Part shown: positions 1 to 12,400 of the stretch, in pieces
Position numbering within the stretch: position 1 is the first letter of the stretch
Layout of the letters: each line of letters opens with the position of its first letter
Assembly: GCA_021234155.1 (NCBI GenBank)
Contig: JAJEKV010000037.1
Coordinates: forward strand, 868,001-932,000
Direction: 5' to 3'
Source of the DNA: Isoetes taiwanensis
Lineage: Eukaryota; Streptophyta; Lycopodiopsida; Isoetales; Isoetaceae
DNA length: 64,000 bases
Notes under the pieces: generated by a model
What the model was told of the DNA's origin: nothing
Databases searched by the model: none
What the model saw: the letters and a program-made list of their open reading frames with translations, nothing else
Made by a program: the position numbers and the translations under genes

Positions 1-1087
1 TAACCTTCTGTGGCGGACACCCTTTAGCTCTTGCCTCTGCCCTTAATTTCTTTTTGTTTGGGGATTGAACCTCTTGTTCAGATTAAATTCCAGCGATATC
101 TTTGAAGCAGTCCGGCAACTTCCAGGCCGAGTTTTCTTCTAAACAACCATTTCAGTTCTCGTTAATCGACGTATTTAGGCTGATTTCCAGGTTAATCGAC
201 CCTTCCACCATCTGTAAAAAATATAAAGGGTTAAAATAAACTTAAAATACACTAAAAACAGAGCTCTTGATGATGCTTGCAAAAATTCTTACCTTAAAAT
301 AATAACTGGATGCAGTAGCGACAACGCCGGTGGATTCGGCAGCAATCTGCCCTTTCTGTTCAGAGACGGTCGAAAAGGGCAAAGAGCCGGGGGTGTTAGC
401 TCTCTATATATGGATATGCCGTGTGCATTATTAGGGTCCAAAACAACCCTTTCATATACGAAAATTCTCTAAGAAAACCCCATATGACACGTTCTATTGT
501 TTCCAACTTTTCTCTATTCCATATCGTATTTATACGATACTCTTGTATAGTACCAATGATCCTTCTCGTATAAATACAAAATCCATCTTAACATATGACA
601 TACCCCTTATCGTATAAATGTTACAAACGAATTGTGGATAATAGATTAAAGTGAACTAAAAAGTTAAAGAATGATTTGTTCAGTATGAGTATGTATTGAA
701 AAGGTTTCCATGATCCTAAGTTAACATATAACTCAAAGGCTTTTGTAGGTAAACTATGAATCTATCATGTTCCAAGACCCAATCCTTCCTAGCTACAAAT
801 TAGAAGATTAACCCCATCTTGTGCCATACGAGAAGTTCTATCTCGCTAACAACGACCCCTAGTCGTAAGGATATGGATTCAAAACCAAATAACCTTATTT
901 TACTCATACGTATACGATACGTTGGACAACAACAAAACCCCTTATCATCCACGCACATGGTACATACGACTTACATTGGTGATACTCCCGGGGGCAAAGG
1001 ATTTTGGCGCACAGAGTTCGGACTTAGCCATCACCAGATTGAATTCCTTTCCTTCAGAATCCCCACCGCAGACGTGACGACTCCTTA
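1..1087. other. AT-rich sequence, no gene recognised
   Basis: No open frame here reads like a protein. Between about 520 and 920 the motif CGTATA/TATACG recurs several times in both orientations, for example around 525, 570, 610 and 910. This suggests an old repeat rather than coding sequence. Nothing else could be supported. Confidence 0.5.
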
Positions 1088-1721
1088 ATGGGGCCTGTAC
1101 GAATAATACTGGCGGTCCCTCCCAGTATCACCACGAGTGGATGGCGTACAATACTGACCCTGGTCTTTACTCGCCGTCCAGCATTAATTCAAACGAGGGG
1201 CTTTGATTACCACATGGACGGTCCAGCTATACTGTTACGCAGTGGTGATCCCAGAGGATGGCCTCACCGAAATATCCTCGCCGGGATCCCGGAGGGCAGC
1301 ATATTCTCGCCCTCCCACTATCGGCCATGGTGGTGATCCCGGAGGCGGGGATAACCTGGCCTATATCGGGAGGCTGATATCGGCGGGTGTTGATGATCCC
1401 GGAGGAGGGAATCACATCTGCCGGAAGTGGGGATCCTGGATGTCGGGGTTACCATGTTTGATTCCGGGAGCATTATCAGCCACGGCATGGGGATCTCGGA
1501 GGCCGGGATCACATGGTGGTGATTCTGGACAGCGGGATCATTGTGTACCTTTTATAATGATACCGGAGGCGAGAAACACCACGGACAACCCGGATGTGTC
1601 GCGGGAGCGGACGGCTGAGATTGGCGCAGGGCCCCTCACGTGTATCAATAGCGGAGGCCAGTATTTTCACCTCCGGGATCCCCGAAACCAGGGTAAGACT
1701 ATTCTGACCCGCCTACATTAA
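1088..1721. repeat. Degenerate GATCCCGGAGG-type repeat array
   Basis: A G/C-rich island in otherwise AT-rich DNA. Variants of GATCCCGGAGG or GGGATCAC recur every 20-45 bases between about 1,240 and 1,690, together with GATATCGG and GGTGATCCC words. Open frames of up to 172 codons exist on both strands, but they are what a repetitive GC-rich tract would give and match no family I recognise. Sequence of the same style occurs at about 60.1-60.6 kb. Which element it belongs to is unknown. Confidence 0.55.
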
Positions 1722-2228
1722 GGAAACTCTTAACCCAGAACCATGTGCTGGTGCAAAAGTTTGATTTAACTTTTTATTTTATATGGTAATGCCAATGCTT
1801 CATCTACCTGAATAGCAGATACACACTTTTTGATATACATACATATTTTCCTCACTTTTTGGTACAGAAACATATTTTTCCTCACTTGTTTGTGTAGAGG
1901 TTTTCAATTAAATAGCATCTTGCGGAAATCTAGGACATAGAACATCTAATAAGATCCTTAGCGGATGACCGAACTATGATGCCAGATTGAGTATGCAAGA
2001 ATTATATACATGAACAGGTTGAGAGTCCTATGTTCTTACAAATTTTTTTATATACCTTCTGGGCTTATATGTGACATATTGGGAAGAAGGTAGTGAAACA
2101 AAACCAGCAGTTGTGAGCGAAACACATAAATACCCAAAACCCTGACTCCAGTGTCTCAGGTATCCTTAGGTCATTTAAGGTTTGTCCGCAAAGATTGCAT
2201 TAAGATTGCATTGTTTCTTATACTAAAC
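1722..2228. other. Unassigned AT-rich flank of the gypsy insertion
   Basis: No coding signal. This is the pre-insertion DNA on the left side of the LTR element that begins at 2,234. It ends in the TTCGG target duplication. Confidence 0.5.
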
Positions 2229-2233
2229 TTCGG

Positions 2234-2440
2234 TAAAACAGACACTTGACGTGGCACGCTATCTCACCACCCAACCACGAGCCCTCAGCTATGACACAGC
2301 TGCCCCAGAGCTCTCCCCCGAGCTACTATATAGCATGCACGCTCCCTTTGGTCCTTCTTTGGACCAAAGGCTCTCTTTGGACCATAGGCCATCTTTGGAC
2401 TAAAAGCCATCTTTGGACTCCACGTCCTTAGCATATAGCA
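2234..2440 (-). repeat. 3' LTR of the gypsy element
   Basis: This 207-bp repeat matches 6,547-6,753 without a visible difference. Its outer side carries TTCGG. Its inner side is a run of pyrimidines on the plus strand, i.e. the polypurine tract of the minus-strand element. The repeat contains a small internal duplication of the CTTTGGAC type around 2,350-2,420. Confidence 0.95.
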
Positions 2441-2487
2441 TTCCCCCCCTCTTGACATTGCAGCGGTCCTCTGCTGCAAAAGGGTAT

Positions 2488-3340
2488 CTAAATACCTTTA
2501 GCCATCCGAGCATAGTCCTTCCTTGGCCCTCGCTTAGGCCGGCTAGTAGAAGCCTGTGCTTGGACTTCCTCTTGTCCCGCGGCTTCCTTTGCTTTCCGAT
2601 CTTTATATTCTCTAAGAATATCCGGATAAGCTTCTAAAACATTACCACGCACCCATGAAGCGTCCTCCAAAGGTTTGTGAGCGAACTTAACCAAATATTG
2701 TCTTGAACCACTAGTGGATTTTGTCTTCCAAAATTGTTTCCTGATTCTAGAACTTTGGAAATACCAATCAATTCTGGCTCACTTAACCTCTCAATTGGAG
2801 GTAAGGCTTTACCTTGATAAACTTTTAGGAATCATACATTCACTATATCATACATTCTCTAACATTGAGGCAATCATAATTGATATGCACTCTCCTTGAC
2901 CACTTATAACTTAAAATGGTCCATGGAAATGGAGTCGACACTTAAGACCTTTCTTGTGCGCACCTTTCTTAAAGTGTCCATTATGTATCCTTATCCATAT
3001 CCAATCTCCTTTCTTAAAAACCATTGGCAACTACCACTTAGATGATTTCTTGGCAAAATAATCCTGAGCATCTCGAATAGGAGCATGAAGCAAGTCCATG
3101 AGATCCTTATGCTCAATAACTAAATCATCAGCATCTGGAACATCCTTACACACTCCAAAAGTGTATTCCGCGACAAAGCTAACCATAGATCGTCTAAGCA
3201 TGTGTCATCTTTATGGTAGACTGATAGACATTATTGTATACAAATTCAGCTATAGGCAAATACTCTTTCGAATGACCTTGATGTTCCTTGACAAACCCTC
3301 TTATGATGGAACAAATAACCTTGTTCACCACCTCAGGTTG
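2488..3340 (-). pseudogene. Gypsy integrase C-terminus and chromodomain-like tail, frameshifted
   Basis: Minus-strand translation of 2,880-3,060 gives a stretch of the type FKKGDWIWIRI...HFHGPF, which matches the C-terminal domain of gypsy integrases. Further along, 2,488-2,790 gives EPELIGISKVLES, then in another frame YLVKFAHKPLEDASW and VLEAYPDIL. That is the usual pattern of a chromodomain at the end of chromoviral integrases, which directs integration to heterochromatin. At least one frameshift (near 2,720-2,750) and several stops separate the pieces. The end of the frame is rich in Lys/Arg. It belongs to the same polyprotein as the reverse transcriptase upstream at 4,095-5,171. Confidence 0.7.
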
Positions 3341-3349
3341 TCCATCAAT

Positions 3350-4174
3350 TTATGTAATAGAGAACCTTAACTTCGGTTCCCAACCGCATAAGTAATGCCT
3401 TATAGAATTCTTGGTATACTTTGTATTATAATTAGATACAATACCTTTAGGCAACCTATGTACCCTAAACATCTGTTTGATAAAGAGCGTAGCCGCACTA
3501 GAAGCCGTCAACTTATCCGAACAAGGAATAAAATGAGCGTGCTTAGTTAAACAAGCAACAATTGTCCAAATGACAGTGTTCTTGCGAGAACTGGGAGGAA
3601 GACCAACAATAAAATCCATAGTGATCTGTTCCCACTTTGCCTCCGGAATAGGCAAGGATAAAGGAACACCATGAGGTTTCTTGTTCGCTTTCTTTATCCG
3701 TTGACAAGTAACACAATGACGAATATGAACCAAAACATCTCTCCGCAATCCAGGCCAAATAAAGTATGGTTCAAGCTTTGCCAAAGTTGCCCCCACGCCC
3801 CGATGACCCGCCGTAGGTGCATCATGGACTTCTTTAAGAATAAGTGATCGAAAATTCCGAACAATGCATAGCTTTGGACCTTTATACAAGAACCCATTAA
3901 CGATCTTATATCCATATGCATTGCCATTTTGAGCTAACAACCAAATATCCTTATAATCAGGGTCAGTGGCATACAATGGCTTCATTTCCTCCAAATGGTT
4001 GGATTGTGCTATAGAAAGAGAACAAACTGCATAACGTCTACTTAAAGCATCAGCTACAACATTCTCTTTACCAGGACGATAATCCACTGAGAAATCATAT
4101 TGCTGCATAAAAGCAACCCATTTCAACTGCTGTATCAGAAAACTTCCGACTTTCATAAGCAATAGGATGACCAT
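3350..4174 (-). pseudogene. Gypsy RNase H end plus integrase zinc-binding and catalytic domain, truncated
   Basis: A 274-codon open frame. Residues 32-46 carry YRPGKENVVADALSR, the end of the RNase H domain. Residues 117-157 hold the HHCC zinc-binding module of integrase (H117, H124, C154, C157). Residues 186-193, MDFIVGLP, start the catalytic core with its first Asp. At 244-250 the usual IVSD motif reads IVSN, so the second catalytic Asp is changed to Asn. The frame then ends early, well before the third acidic residue. It overlaps the end of the reverse transcriptase frame (4,095-5,171) in another frame, so a frameshift lies between 4,095 and 4,174. In an intact element this would be one Pol polyprotein. 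Confidence 0.88.
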
Positions 4175-5171
4175 CCTGCATCAAAACCGCGCCCAAAGCC
4201 ATACCACTTGCATCAACACATAACAAGAAAGGTAGACCAAACTTTGGCAAACGCAGAACAGGAGGATTAACCATGGCATCCTTTAAAACTTGGAAAACAA
4301 ACTGATGATTATGATTCCATTGGAAAGGAACATCTTTTCGTAGCAACAAATATAAATCTGAAGCTAAACGAGCAAAATTCTGTACAAACTTCCTATAATA
4401 ACTGCATAAGCCCAAAAAGGAACGCAATGCAGCAACTGAAGTAGGTACAGGCCAATCCACAATTGCTTGTACCTTACTGGGATCAACTTTAAGACCCTCA
4501 GCGCAAACAATATGACCCAAATATTCAATTTCCGATTGGAAAAATATACTTTTCTTAGGATTAAGAGTAATAGACTCCTCCCTTAACCGACGAAAAACCT
4601 CCCGCAAATGCAAGTAATGATCTTCCTCGGACTTACTAAAAACTAATATGTCATCAAAGAACACGACAACATAAACACCATGCACATCTTCAAATATTCG
4701 CCCCATTAGCCTCACAAAAGAAGCTGGCGCATTTGTAAGTCCAAATGGCATGACTAAAAACTCATAATGTCCAAAGGTTGTCCTAAACGCAGTCTTGTGA
4801 ACATCGTCAGGCGCAACCTTAAGTTGCCAATACCCTGACTTAAGATCAAGACGGCTAAAAACTGTGGCACCTTGGAGTTGATCAAACAAATCATCCGCCC
4901 TTGGTATAGGAAACCGATTCTTTATGGTTATCTTATTCAAAGCGCGATAATCTATACACATGCGCCAGGAATTATCTTTTTTCTTAACCAACAAGACAGG
5001 AGCACCAAAAGGTGAAGAACTATGGCGGATCAATCCAGCTTGAAGTAACTCATCAAGCTGGCGCCTAATCTCAACTTGTTGGCCAGGCATTCTCCGATAA
5101 GGAGCTTGATTAGGAGGTTCTTTTCCAACAAGAAGATCAATCTTGTGGTCCTCTATACATTCGTAATGCAA
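4095..5171 (-). pseudogene. Gypsy reverse transcriptase and start of RNase H
   Basis: A 358-codon frame. Residues 70-80 (RMCIDYRALNK), 105-116 (FSRLDLKSGYWQ), 129-149 (an FRTTFG...MPFGLTNAP block) and 169-178 (VVFFDDILVF) are the conserved reverse-transcriptase blocks. The catalytic pair is at 173-174, with FFDD in place of the common YIDD/YVDD. Residues 317-345 (CVDASGMALGAVL onward) open the RNase H domain. The upstream part of Pol and the protease are not readable, so this is an internal piece of a Pol polyprotein and its Met start is arbitrary. It is the best preserved part of the element. Confidence 0.93.
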
Positions 5172-6546
5172 TGTTGGTGACTTTTCCTTGAAAAGATACC
5201 ATCACAAGATTGCAAAAAGACAGTTTAACGCTCATTCAATGGAGATGCACTAGACTTGGGATGCAAAACTACCAAATACACAGAATGAGTTTGCATTGCG
5301 AACCATGTAGATTAGTGAACTATTGGAATAGGTATAAAATAAAATTGTAGCCAATGTAAGGGTCTCTCCCTCGCTTGCCAAAGCGAACCTAAGGGTACCA
5401 GTAACCCAATCAAGTAAATGGTGAAACACACACCAGAGGAAGACTGCCTTGCATTACATGACGAAGTAGAATACCAATATATCCTACAACAACCAAATCC
5501 TACTCACTTTGAAGATATTTTGGATCTAAGAAATAACATAGACAACCCAAAACCCAAATCTTCCACTTAGCCATGACCAAAAGGATTCCATGTTGCGTCT
5601 TCCATCATGCACAACCTAATGCCAGAACCCCATTCTCATGTTACTCTTTGTCCCATTTGTCCTTTAGAATAGACATACACATGTTCTATACCTCAAAAGG
5701 GAACATCAAAGAAAACATGAGTATCTTTGGTGTGAAAAGATAGTCCAAAAAAACATTGGTACCAACTATGATGTCAACAATAAGCATGGCCTCTTTGGTT
5801 GTACTTCAACCAATATGCTTAACCTTAACATACACGTGAACTCTTACGGCAAGTTCTCCTTGAAAACTTTAAGCATTCACATAAATATATCCTTGGCCTA
5901 GACCATTCCTTATGAATTAGTCTACCGCTTTGCCACATAAAAAAAAAAATATATATATACAAGCCCGTAGGGTTGTTCTATGCAATAAAGGCTTCTTTTT
6001 GCCACTAGCAAAAAGGAATACGTGCCCTTATTGGCTTTCTATGCAAGACTTCCTCGATCGTTGCATCTTTATGTCATGACTTTGTAATTTTCATGGCACA
6101 CTTATCCTAGAGTTATCTTCATGTCTTCTTGATGTAGAGTTGTCCTTGGCATAGGCTAAAAGAGCGAATTAGTCTATCCTTGGCCTTTGCTTTTCGACAT
6201 CAAGATCCTTGAGATTATTGTCTTCTTAAAGATATTTTCCTAAGGTCATGAACCAACGTGTATATCTTAAGAACTTATAAGACAAAACCTCATTACTATA
6301 CATCCATAGCGCTTATGCTTGCTAAGGCCGAACCCAAGCTACAAAGCATAGTCTAGCTATTGTGAGAATCGTTGGGATCTTACATCCATAGCTCCATGCT
6401 TGCCAAGGCAATAGCCCAAGTTACAAAGCACAACCTAGCCATACTAGAACTAGATTGTTGGGCAAAACACAAGTCTGGATGTAAGCACAATCCCCACCTC
6501 TCATGGAAACAAGAGGCACCCAATCAAACCACAAGCTCGATACCAC
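5172..6546 (-). other. Gypsy 5' internal region without readable gag or protease
   Basis: About 1.37 kb between the primer-binding site and the reverse transcriptase. A complete element would carry gag and an aspartic protease here. No long minus-strand frame, zinc knuckle or D-S/T-G protease motif was found. A TATATA run follows a poly(A) tract near 5,940-5,960. Either this part has been replaced by non-coding DNA or it has decayed completely. Confidence 0.6.
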
Positions 6547-6753
6547 TAAAACAGACACTTGACGTGGCACGCTATCTCACCACCCAACCACGAGCCCTCA
6601 GCTATGACACAGCTGCCCCAGAGCTCTCCCCCGAGCTACTATATAGCATGCACGCTCCCTTTGGTCCTTCTTTGGACCAAAGGCTCTCTTTGGACCATAG
6701 GCCATCTTTGGACTAAAAGCCATCTTTGGACTCCACGTCCTTAGCATATAGCA
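6547..6753 (-). repeat. 5' LTR of the gypsy element
   Basis: A 207-bp copy of the 3' LTR. On the minus strand it is followed directly by the tRNA-Met-type primer-binding site. The outer flank is the TTCGG duplication. Confidence 0.95.
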
Positions 6754-6758
6754 TTCGG

Positions 6759-9400
6759 CATGTGAATACAGGGCTTACCCGTTGAGCCATCAAACTGTTC
6801 AAGAATGTGTGATACCTTATGGACAATTCTTGTAAGGTTTCATTCAGCAAAGGAATTGCCTCGAGACACTAGATAAAGGAGGATTTTCCTGAGCTCTTTA
6901 TCTTGCAACCAAGCATCTTCAAGCATCTTCACGATCTGAAACCGAGTATTTTTTTGTTAATTCTAGAAATTACCTCAAACAACAGAGTGATCATAAAGAA
7001 CAATTTTTCGTCAAATTTCTAAGAGGTATAGGGTACTTGAGCAAGCTTGAATCCTTTTTATCAAAACTGAGCTCGATATTAAGAGCAAAAGGAACGTTCT
7101 TATTATACTTCTCATTACTATATTCTATGCAGATAGGAGATTGATGCCATTATCATACAGAGATCTCATATATTTTGACAGGACTGAAACTCACTTAAAG
7201 AACATGCAAAATTCTGTGTGCAGTAGCTTAAATGCACAAGATGCTACAAGATAGGTATCTTCATCAGTGAATACAGGTGAACAAGATCACCTGATTTAAA
7301 AAGGTGCATTACTACTTCACAGTGCTTCATGCTTTATAAAATGTACCTTTATGTGAAATGCATACCATCCAGTTATTTGCGTATGGCATTTGCGGAAGCA
7401 CTGGTACTGTTTGGACAGAACAGATAAGTAGTTGTCTAGGAATGCAGGCTCATTATAAGCCTGCAAGGGAAATAGATAGAGAAAGAGCGGGAGAACCATA
7501 TCTAAGCAATAAAGACGTGAAATTGCGGAACCTTGGTTCCTGTCAGATAAGTATAAGCATCAGCAACAAATCTAGATACGAGGAAAAGTTGCATGCAATA
7601 ATAATGCACGATCCAATTTGATGGCTACGCTAAAACTTAATAAAAATAACGAAATTCAGCAACTTGAAAAAGCTTGCAAAGGCAAGGTGAAAAAGCTTGC
7701 ATAGCTTCCAAGGACATAGTGTCTTGTTCTTATAAACTTAAGAAAAGGGGCATGCCATACCCTTACCTACACTTGAAGCAGAAATCTAATTGTTAAAGCA
7801 GTAGATAAGAAATGCATAAGAGAGGTAGAATTTTGGGATTGAGCTGCGTAAAGATCATAGGTCATGTGGCATGCCAAGCTAAAGGCTATTGATGACAATT
7901 CAATACACATCTGCTTTCTATTTCAAACTTCTTAAATAGCACCTCTGGCATTTCTGTCCAATGTGGACTGCAATAGGACCATGACTCCTTTCAATCATTC
8001 ATCTTGTTTCCAGTTCAACTTCAACTTATGGATTCCTCTTTCTGTTGATAACCTTAATTTTGCTTAAATTTCAGAGTTTAAAATCTGCGATGAATAATCT
8101 CTGATAAGAAATGAGGCGATCTTCAAAACAAAATAAATGCTAAATAGAAAAGGATGAAGAGCTTAAAGCGCAAGGGCATGGAGTATCAGAAGCCCTATGG
8201 AAGATTGCATAACCTCCTGAATTACGTGGTCTTTCTGTCATGGAGAACTTGGCTTCGCTTCACTGTTGGAACATAACAAATGGATACAGAAATGCATCGA
8301 CATGAAAATGAATATAGGATATTGAAATGCCTTCCTACAGGAGAAATGTCAATGCCAAAGCCAAGATCAACAACTAATTCTTGCCTCTAACCTTAACCCA
8401 ACCATACTTGGCAGATGACATGAAGCAGTTAAGAAATAAACATTTCAACTTGAAAACCAAACACGTACTTTGGTTGTAACATTCCAGGAATAAATTCTCA
8501 GTCATCATAGTTCGTCTTGTTATAAGAAGACTACTGACATTCAATTGATGTTGACTTAGTTCACTGCAGTTTTCAAAATGTATATGCCTTGCTAGAGCAG
8601 AAAGCAATGCCAAATCCAAGATCACTTTACCATTAATAACTAACTTGCTACAAGGGCGGATGTTATGTGAAATACAAATATCACTAATTTCAAGAAAAAA
8701 AGGCGATAAAGATTCAAAGATACCATAATCTAAATGCTGCTTGATGCACCACAATTCTGGAGCCAAACTCGTCCTGCTGGTGAAGCAAAGGGGTTCTTTA
8801 TCCAGTCTAGTACAGTCAGCTATAAACTTATCTCGTTCCAGCATGAAAGACGGAAACTGGCAATAGAAAACACATATAGAGATCGAATAGCAGTGCCAAA
8901 CCAAAGAGTCTCTAACTACCGAGCACCTTTTTAACGCATTTGCAAACATAGTCTACGCAAACGAATTATATTAACAAGATTGGAGCATGTAGTTACAGAT
9001 GACATGATGCATAGGGTAAAATAATATCCCACAAGCATTCTCAGAATCAACCATCATACCTATATAACGAAGAGAATAAATTTTAAAGATATCTGAGCGT
9101 GCCCGCTTCAAGGTGGGAGATGCCATCCATCAATCTTCGGAGGGAGATGCGGTGATGGTATTAAAGAGGAGGGCAAATCGTCAGGCGGGGCAACCGAGCA
9201 GCGTCGCCTCCCCTCTCTCGCCGGTGAAGGGATAACACGCTCTCCCTTTTTCTTCTTACGTGTCCCAAATTCGGCCATCCGAATTCTCCACCCATGTACA
9301 AGTGCGTCCAAAGTAACAAAGACATTTTTGCAACTTGAACTTCGATTCCCTATTTTGGAGATGTTGGGCCTGTTACTATGACGAAAAAATTGCATCTAAA
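6759..9400. other. Unassigned region, possible gene 5' end near 9.1-9.4 kb
   Basis: No protein family recognised. A 191-codon minus-strand frame (8,374-8,949) has no motif and a biased composition, so it is not called as a gene. At 9,108-9,300 (minus strand) the DNA turns GC-rich. It contains a frame beginning MAEFGTRKKKKGER that is rich in Arg, Pro and Ser and ends after about 57 codons. This could be a first exon or 5' leader, but nothing downstream confirms it. Just right of the gypsy element, a minus-strand TGGCTCAACGGGTAAG word faintly resembles a tRNA A box. Confidence 0.35.
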
Positions 9401-12400
9401 TTGTAATATGCAAACGAAGCTAGATAGGGATTTCCTCCAAGGAATGTGATGTATGGCATCTCAACATACAACTGCTATACCAATTACTATGTCTATTAAA
9501 CTTTCTTTATAATCACTTTTATGCCTGATCCTTTACATGAGGAACTTTCAACATTTTCTCATTTAATCAAGGAAAAATTCACTCTTTGTCGTCTTAGTTC
9601 ACAAACACAAAGGAGTCTCAAAGAAAAATGCTATAGAAAGAAAAGGACAAAGTCGTGGTCATGCCCTCAAAAATTGTTAAACACAAAACCATGGAAAAAA
9701 TCTTACTAGCTAAAGACAAAAAAGGGGTTGTTATCTTTAACGGGTTCTAGGCCACATTTACAATCATGCAAGTACCTACAAGTAGCTACGAGGATGTCAA
9801 TAGCCAGGGTCTTTGAATCATGAATCATGGACCACATCGTGAGCAATTTCACATAAGTAAACATTTCTTCATATCTAAGGCAATTAAAAATGTCTAAAGA
9901 ATTAACCACATGGGCAAAACAATATCCAGGATTCCCCTCAGTTGATAATGTTGGGGAACGAACGCCATAATTAGGCTACATAAAATGAAACACTACGACT
10001 TTCATTTCAATACCGACTTTCATTTCAATATGGACACCTATATATAAACATTATATTAGCCCAAAGCTAAACATGCATGTCAATGATTACAACATGGTCT
10101 ATAAATTTTGGGTGTATATACGCGTTGATCTTTCCAAATGACAAAGCTCCTTTAAGCAATGCAGTTTTAATATTCTTTACTATCCCATAGAACGTAGTGC
10201 AAATAATGTTGTTCTTTTATTACTCTTTGTCTTTGTGGACATTAAAAAATCTATTCTATTCTATCCTATTATGATGCTATGGAACAAAAAGAATAATGTT
10301 GTTCTTTCCTTTTTGAAGCCATGAATTGAAAATATAGGCCCTTTCAATCATATCTTTTCTAGTTACAATTTGAATTAAATATCTTCATTTTGAAATACAC
10401 TCTGCAATACTTTAGGTTTAAAATTGATACCAAGTTGGTAAAGAGAAATGTTCGCGGCGGCCTTGGCCGTCGCGATAAATTTCTTGTATGCTTAGATTTA
10501 ATTTTGGGCTTGATTATGTTAAATTGTTGAGAAAAGAATTTTTTTTTTCTTTTTTCTTTTTTTGAAGGCAAGGTGGTTTTCTATTAATATAGAAAATAGT
10601 ACAATATTGATCTCTAAAGATCAGATAGAAGGATGAGCACAGTGAAGCCCTATTGGCCTGATATATAATACGCTCAAAAAGCTTTCTTACATCAGCATCT
10701 GATGAGAAAGTACAATGAACAGATAACATATACTTTTCTCAAAAACTTTTTGCAACCAATTTTAAACCTAAGCAAAGGATAACAGAATGCAGGTTGAAGT
10801 ATATCAGCCCCCAGCTGCCCTCAAGCTTATTAGTACTTGAGATTGATACATGCATATCAGAGCCTGGTCTAAAATGTTGCAAGCATATCAGTACTTGAGC
10901 ATATGATTGGATATCAGTATCCACATAAAAAATGTTCAAGCATAGCAGTACTTGAAACATTTTAAATCCCTAGCATGCACAAATTAGAGAACTTGATATA
11001 CCAAAGAGTCCCATACCTCTGAATGTATCATGCGCTCTAATCAATGCAGCATTGTCGGGATTATCTTCTGCATCCTTGATATTCACAAGAAAAAAAATGA
11101 TTGCTCAGCATCAATATGAAGAATAAGTCACCTGTCTCTTGGACTACCTCTGCCAAATAACTGATGCTACCTGCTAGCAAGGAAAGAAGCTAAACAAACT
11201 TGAAAAGTTTTCTTCCAAAAAACAGCTTATGATATTCCCCACTGGGATCTGCATATTCAAATCCTACTTTACATAATCGGGAGTTTCTATCCCCTTCGCT
11301 TTATAGGCCAATATCCCAATCTGCTGGGCATACCCTTTTAGCGTGTCTAGAACAGACATAGTGGGCATACAAGCAAAGAACTTGTGTGCTACCAAAGGAA
11401 GATGCCAGTGGATTACCTGAAACAACCGATAATGGCTGCCTGAAAGAAGGAGGGTTACACACACAACCAGCAGATCCGATGACTATTCTTGAGAAGGGAG
11501 TACAAATCCAAGTCCTGCTAGCACTCAGATCCCTGCTGGTTTGCACCATAATCCGGTGGTTTAGAGCGGCAAGAAAGGGAGGCGGCCGCCTGCCCTAGCC
11601 GCTTTCGCCCAACCGTCCGCCTTCCATCGATTCGATCAAAAAAATATTCAATAGACAAGTTATTAGCTAAAGAAAATTTTCACTTGCACCCTGTATGATT
11701 GTTTTGTGCCATTGACCCGCGAGTTTTTGAAGTTAGGGAGGTTTTGTTAGAAATGTGGTGTCAAATTATGTTATGTGTTATAGCTGAAGAAGTGATATGT
11801 TAGTGCATGTGTTGTGCTGCAGGTGAAGTCAATATTTGTGGTCTCTCGTGGGAGAAGTGGTTTGTTAGTGCATGTGTTGTGCTACATGTGAAGCAAATGT
11901 TTGTGGCCTCTTTGGTCTCACTATAGGCCATTCTATTGATATCAACTGATTGCATTGTTGACTTTTGCCTTATGGTTTGATAATCGTAGAGGATCATACT
12001 TGCTCCATTGGGAATATTGGTTGGAATAGAACAATGGTCAGGATGTAGCGATTATGAGGAGGCCAACATGAGCTCTTTGCCATCTTTTACCTTCTGTCCC
12101 TTCTACCCTATAGGATAATGCTATGTGTCTTCTACTCTATAGGATAATGCCACGTGTTATTAGGAGCAAGTATGCATGATTATGTAAACCGCACTCAAAT
12201 AAAAACTATAACTATTAAGGTGGTCGTTGCAATTTAATAACTCACCAACAACATGAAATGTGGATGCCTGCAAGTATATACTAAGTTGAAAGCAATACAA
12301 ATTTGCCAACACATCCAATATCCTCTACAATATGTTGATAAGGGTTGAAAATCTAATCCGGTTTGATGTTTTGTGAGAGAAATAAATTGGTCAAATTCTT

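Larger units (their letters stand above)
2229..6758 (-). mobile_element. Full-length Ty3/gypsy LTR retrotransposon (chromovirus-like), coding-defective
   Basis: The element is bounded by two 207-bp direct repeats (2,234-2,440 and 6,547-6,753) and a 5-bp target duplication TTCGG (2,229-2,233 and 6,754-6,758). It is read on the minus strand. The LTR starts TGCTATATGC and ends CTGTTTTA. The primer-binding site next to the 5' LTR (about 6,533-6,546, minus strand TGGTATCGAGC) resembles the usual plant initiator tRNA-Met site. A polypurine tract (GAGGGGGGGAA on the minus strand, 2,441-2,451) abuts the 3' LTR. Reverse transcriptase, RNase H, integrase and a chromodomain-like tail appear in that order, which is the Ty3/gypsy arrangement. 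The LTRs look identical by eye, so the insertion is recent, yet the coding region is broken and no gag is recognisable. Replication proteins were therefore probably supplied in trans (inference). Confidence 0.93.

Noticed and set aside
1203-1721. 172-codon frame as a gene
   Set aside because: It lies in a GC-rich degenerate repeat with open frames on both strands.
2234-6753. Frames repeated at both ends (61 codons, MTWHAIS...) as duplicated genes
   Set aside because: They are the two LTRs of the gypsy element read on the non-element strand.
8374-8949. 191-codon minus-strand open frame
   Set aside because: No motif, odd composition, no splice context and no recognisable family; probably chance.
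9108-9395. Gene encoding a basic Arg/Pro-rich protein
   Set aside because: Only a single short frame in GC-rich DNA; no downstream exon could be linked, so it is left as a possibility in the region note.
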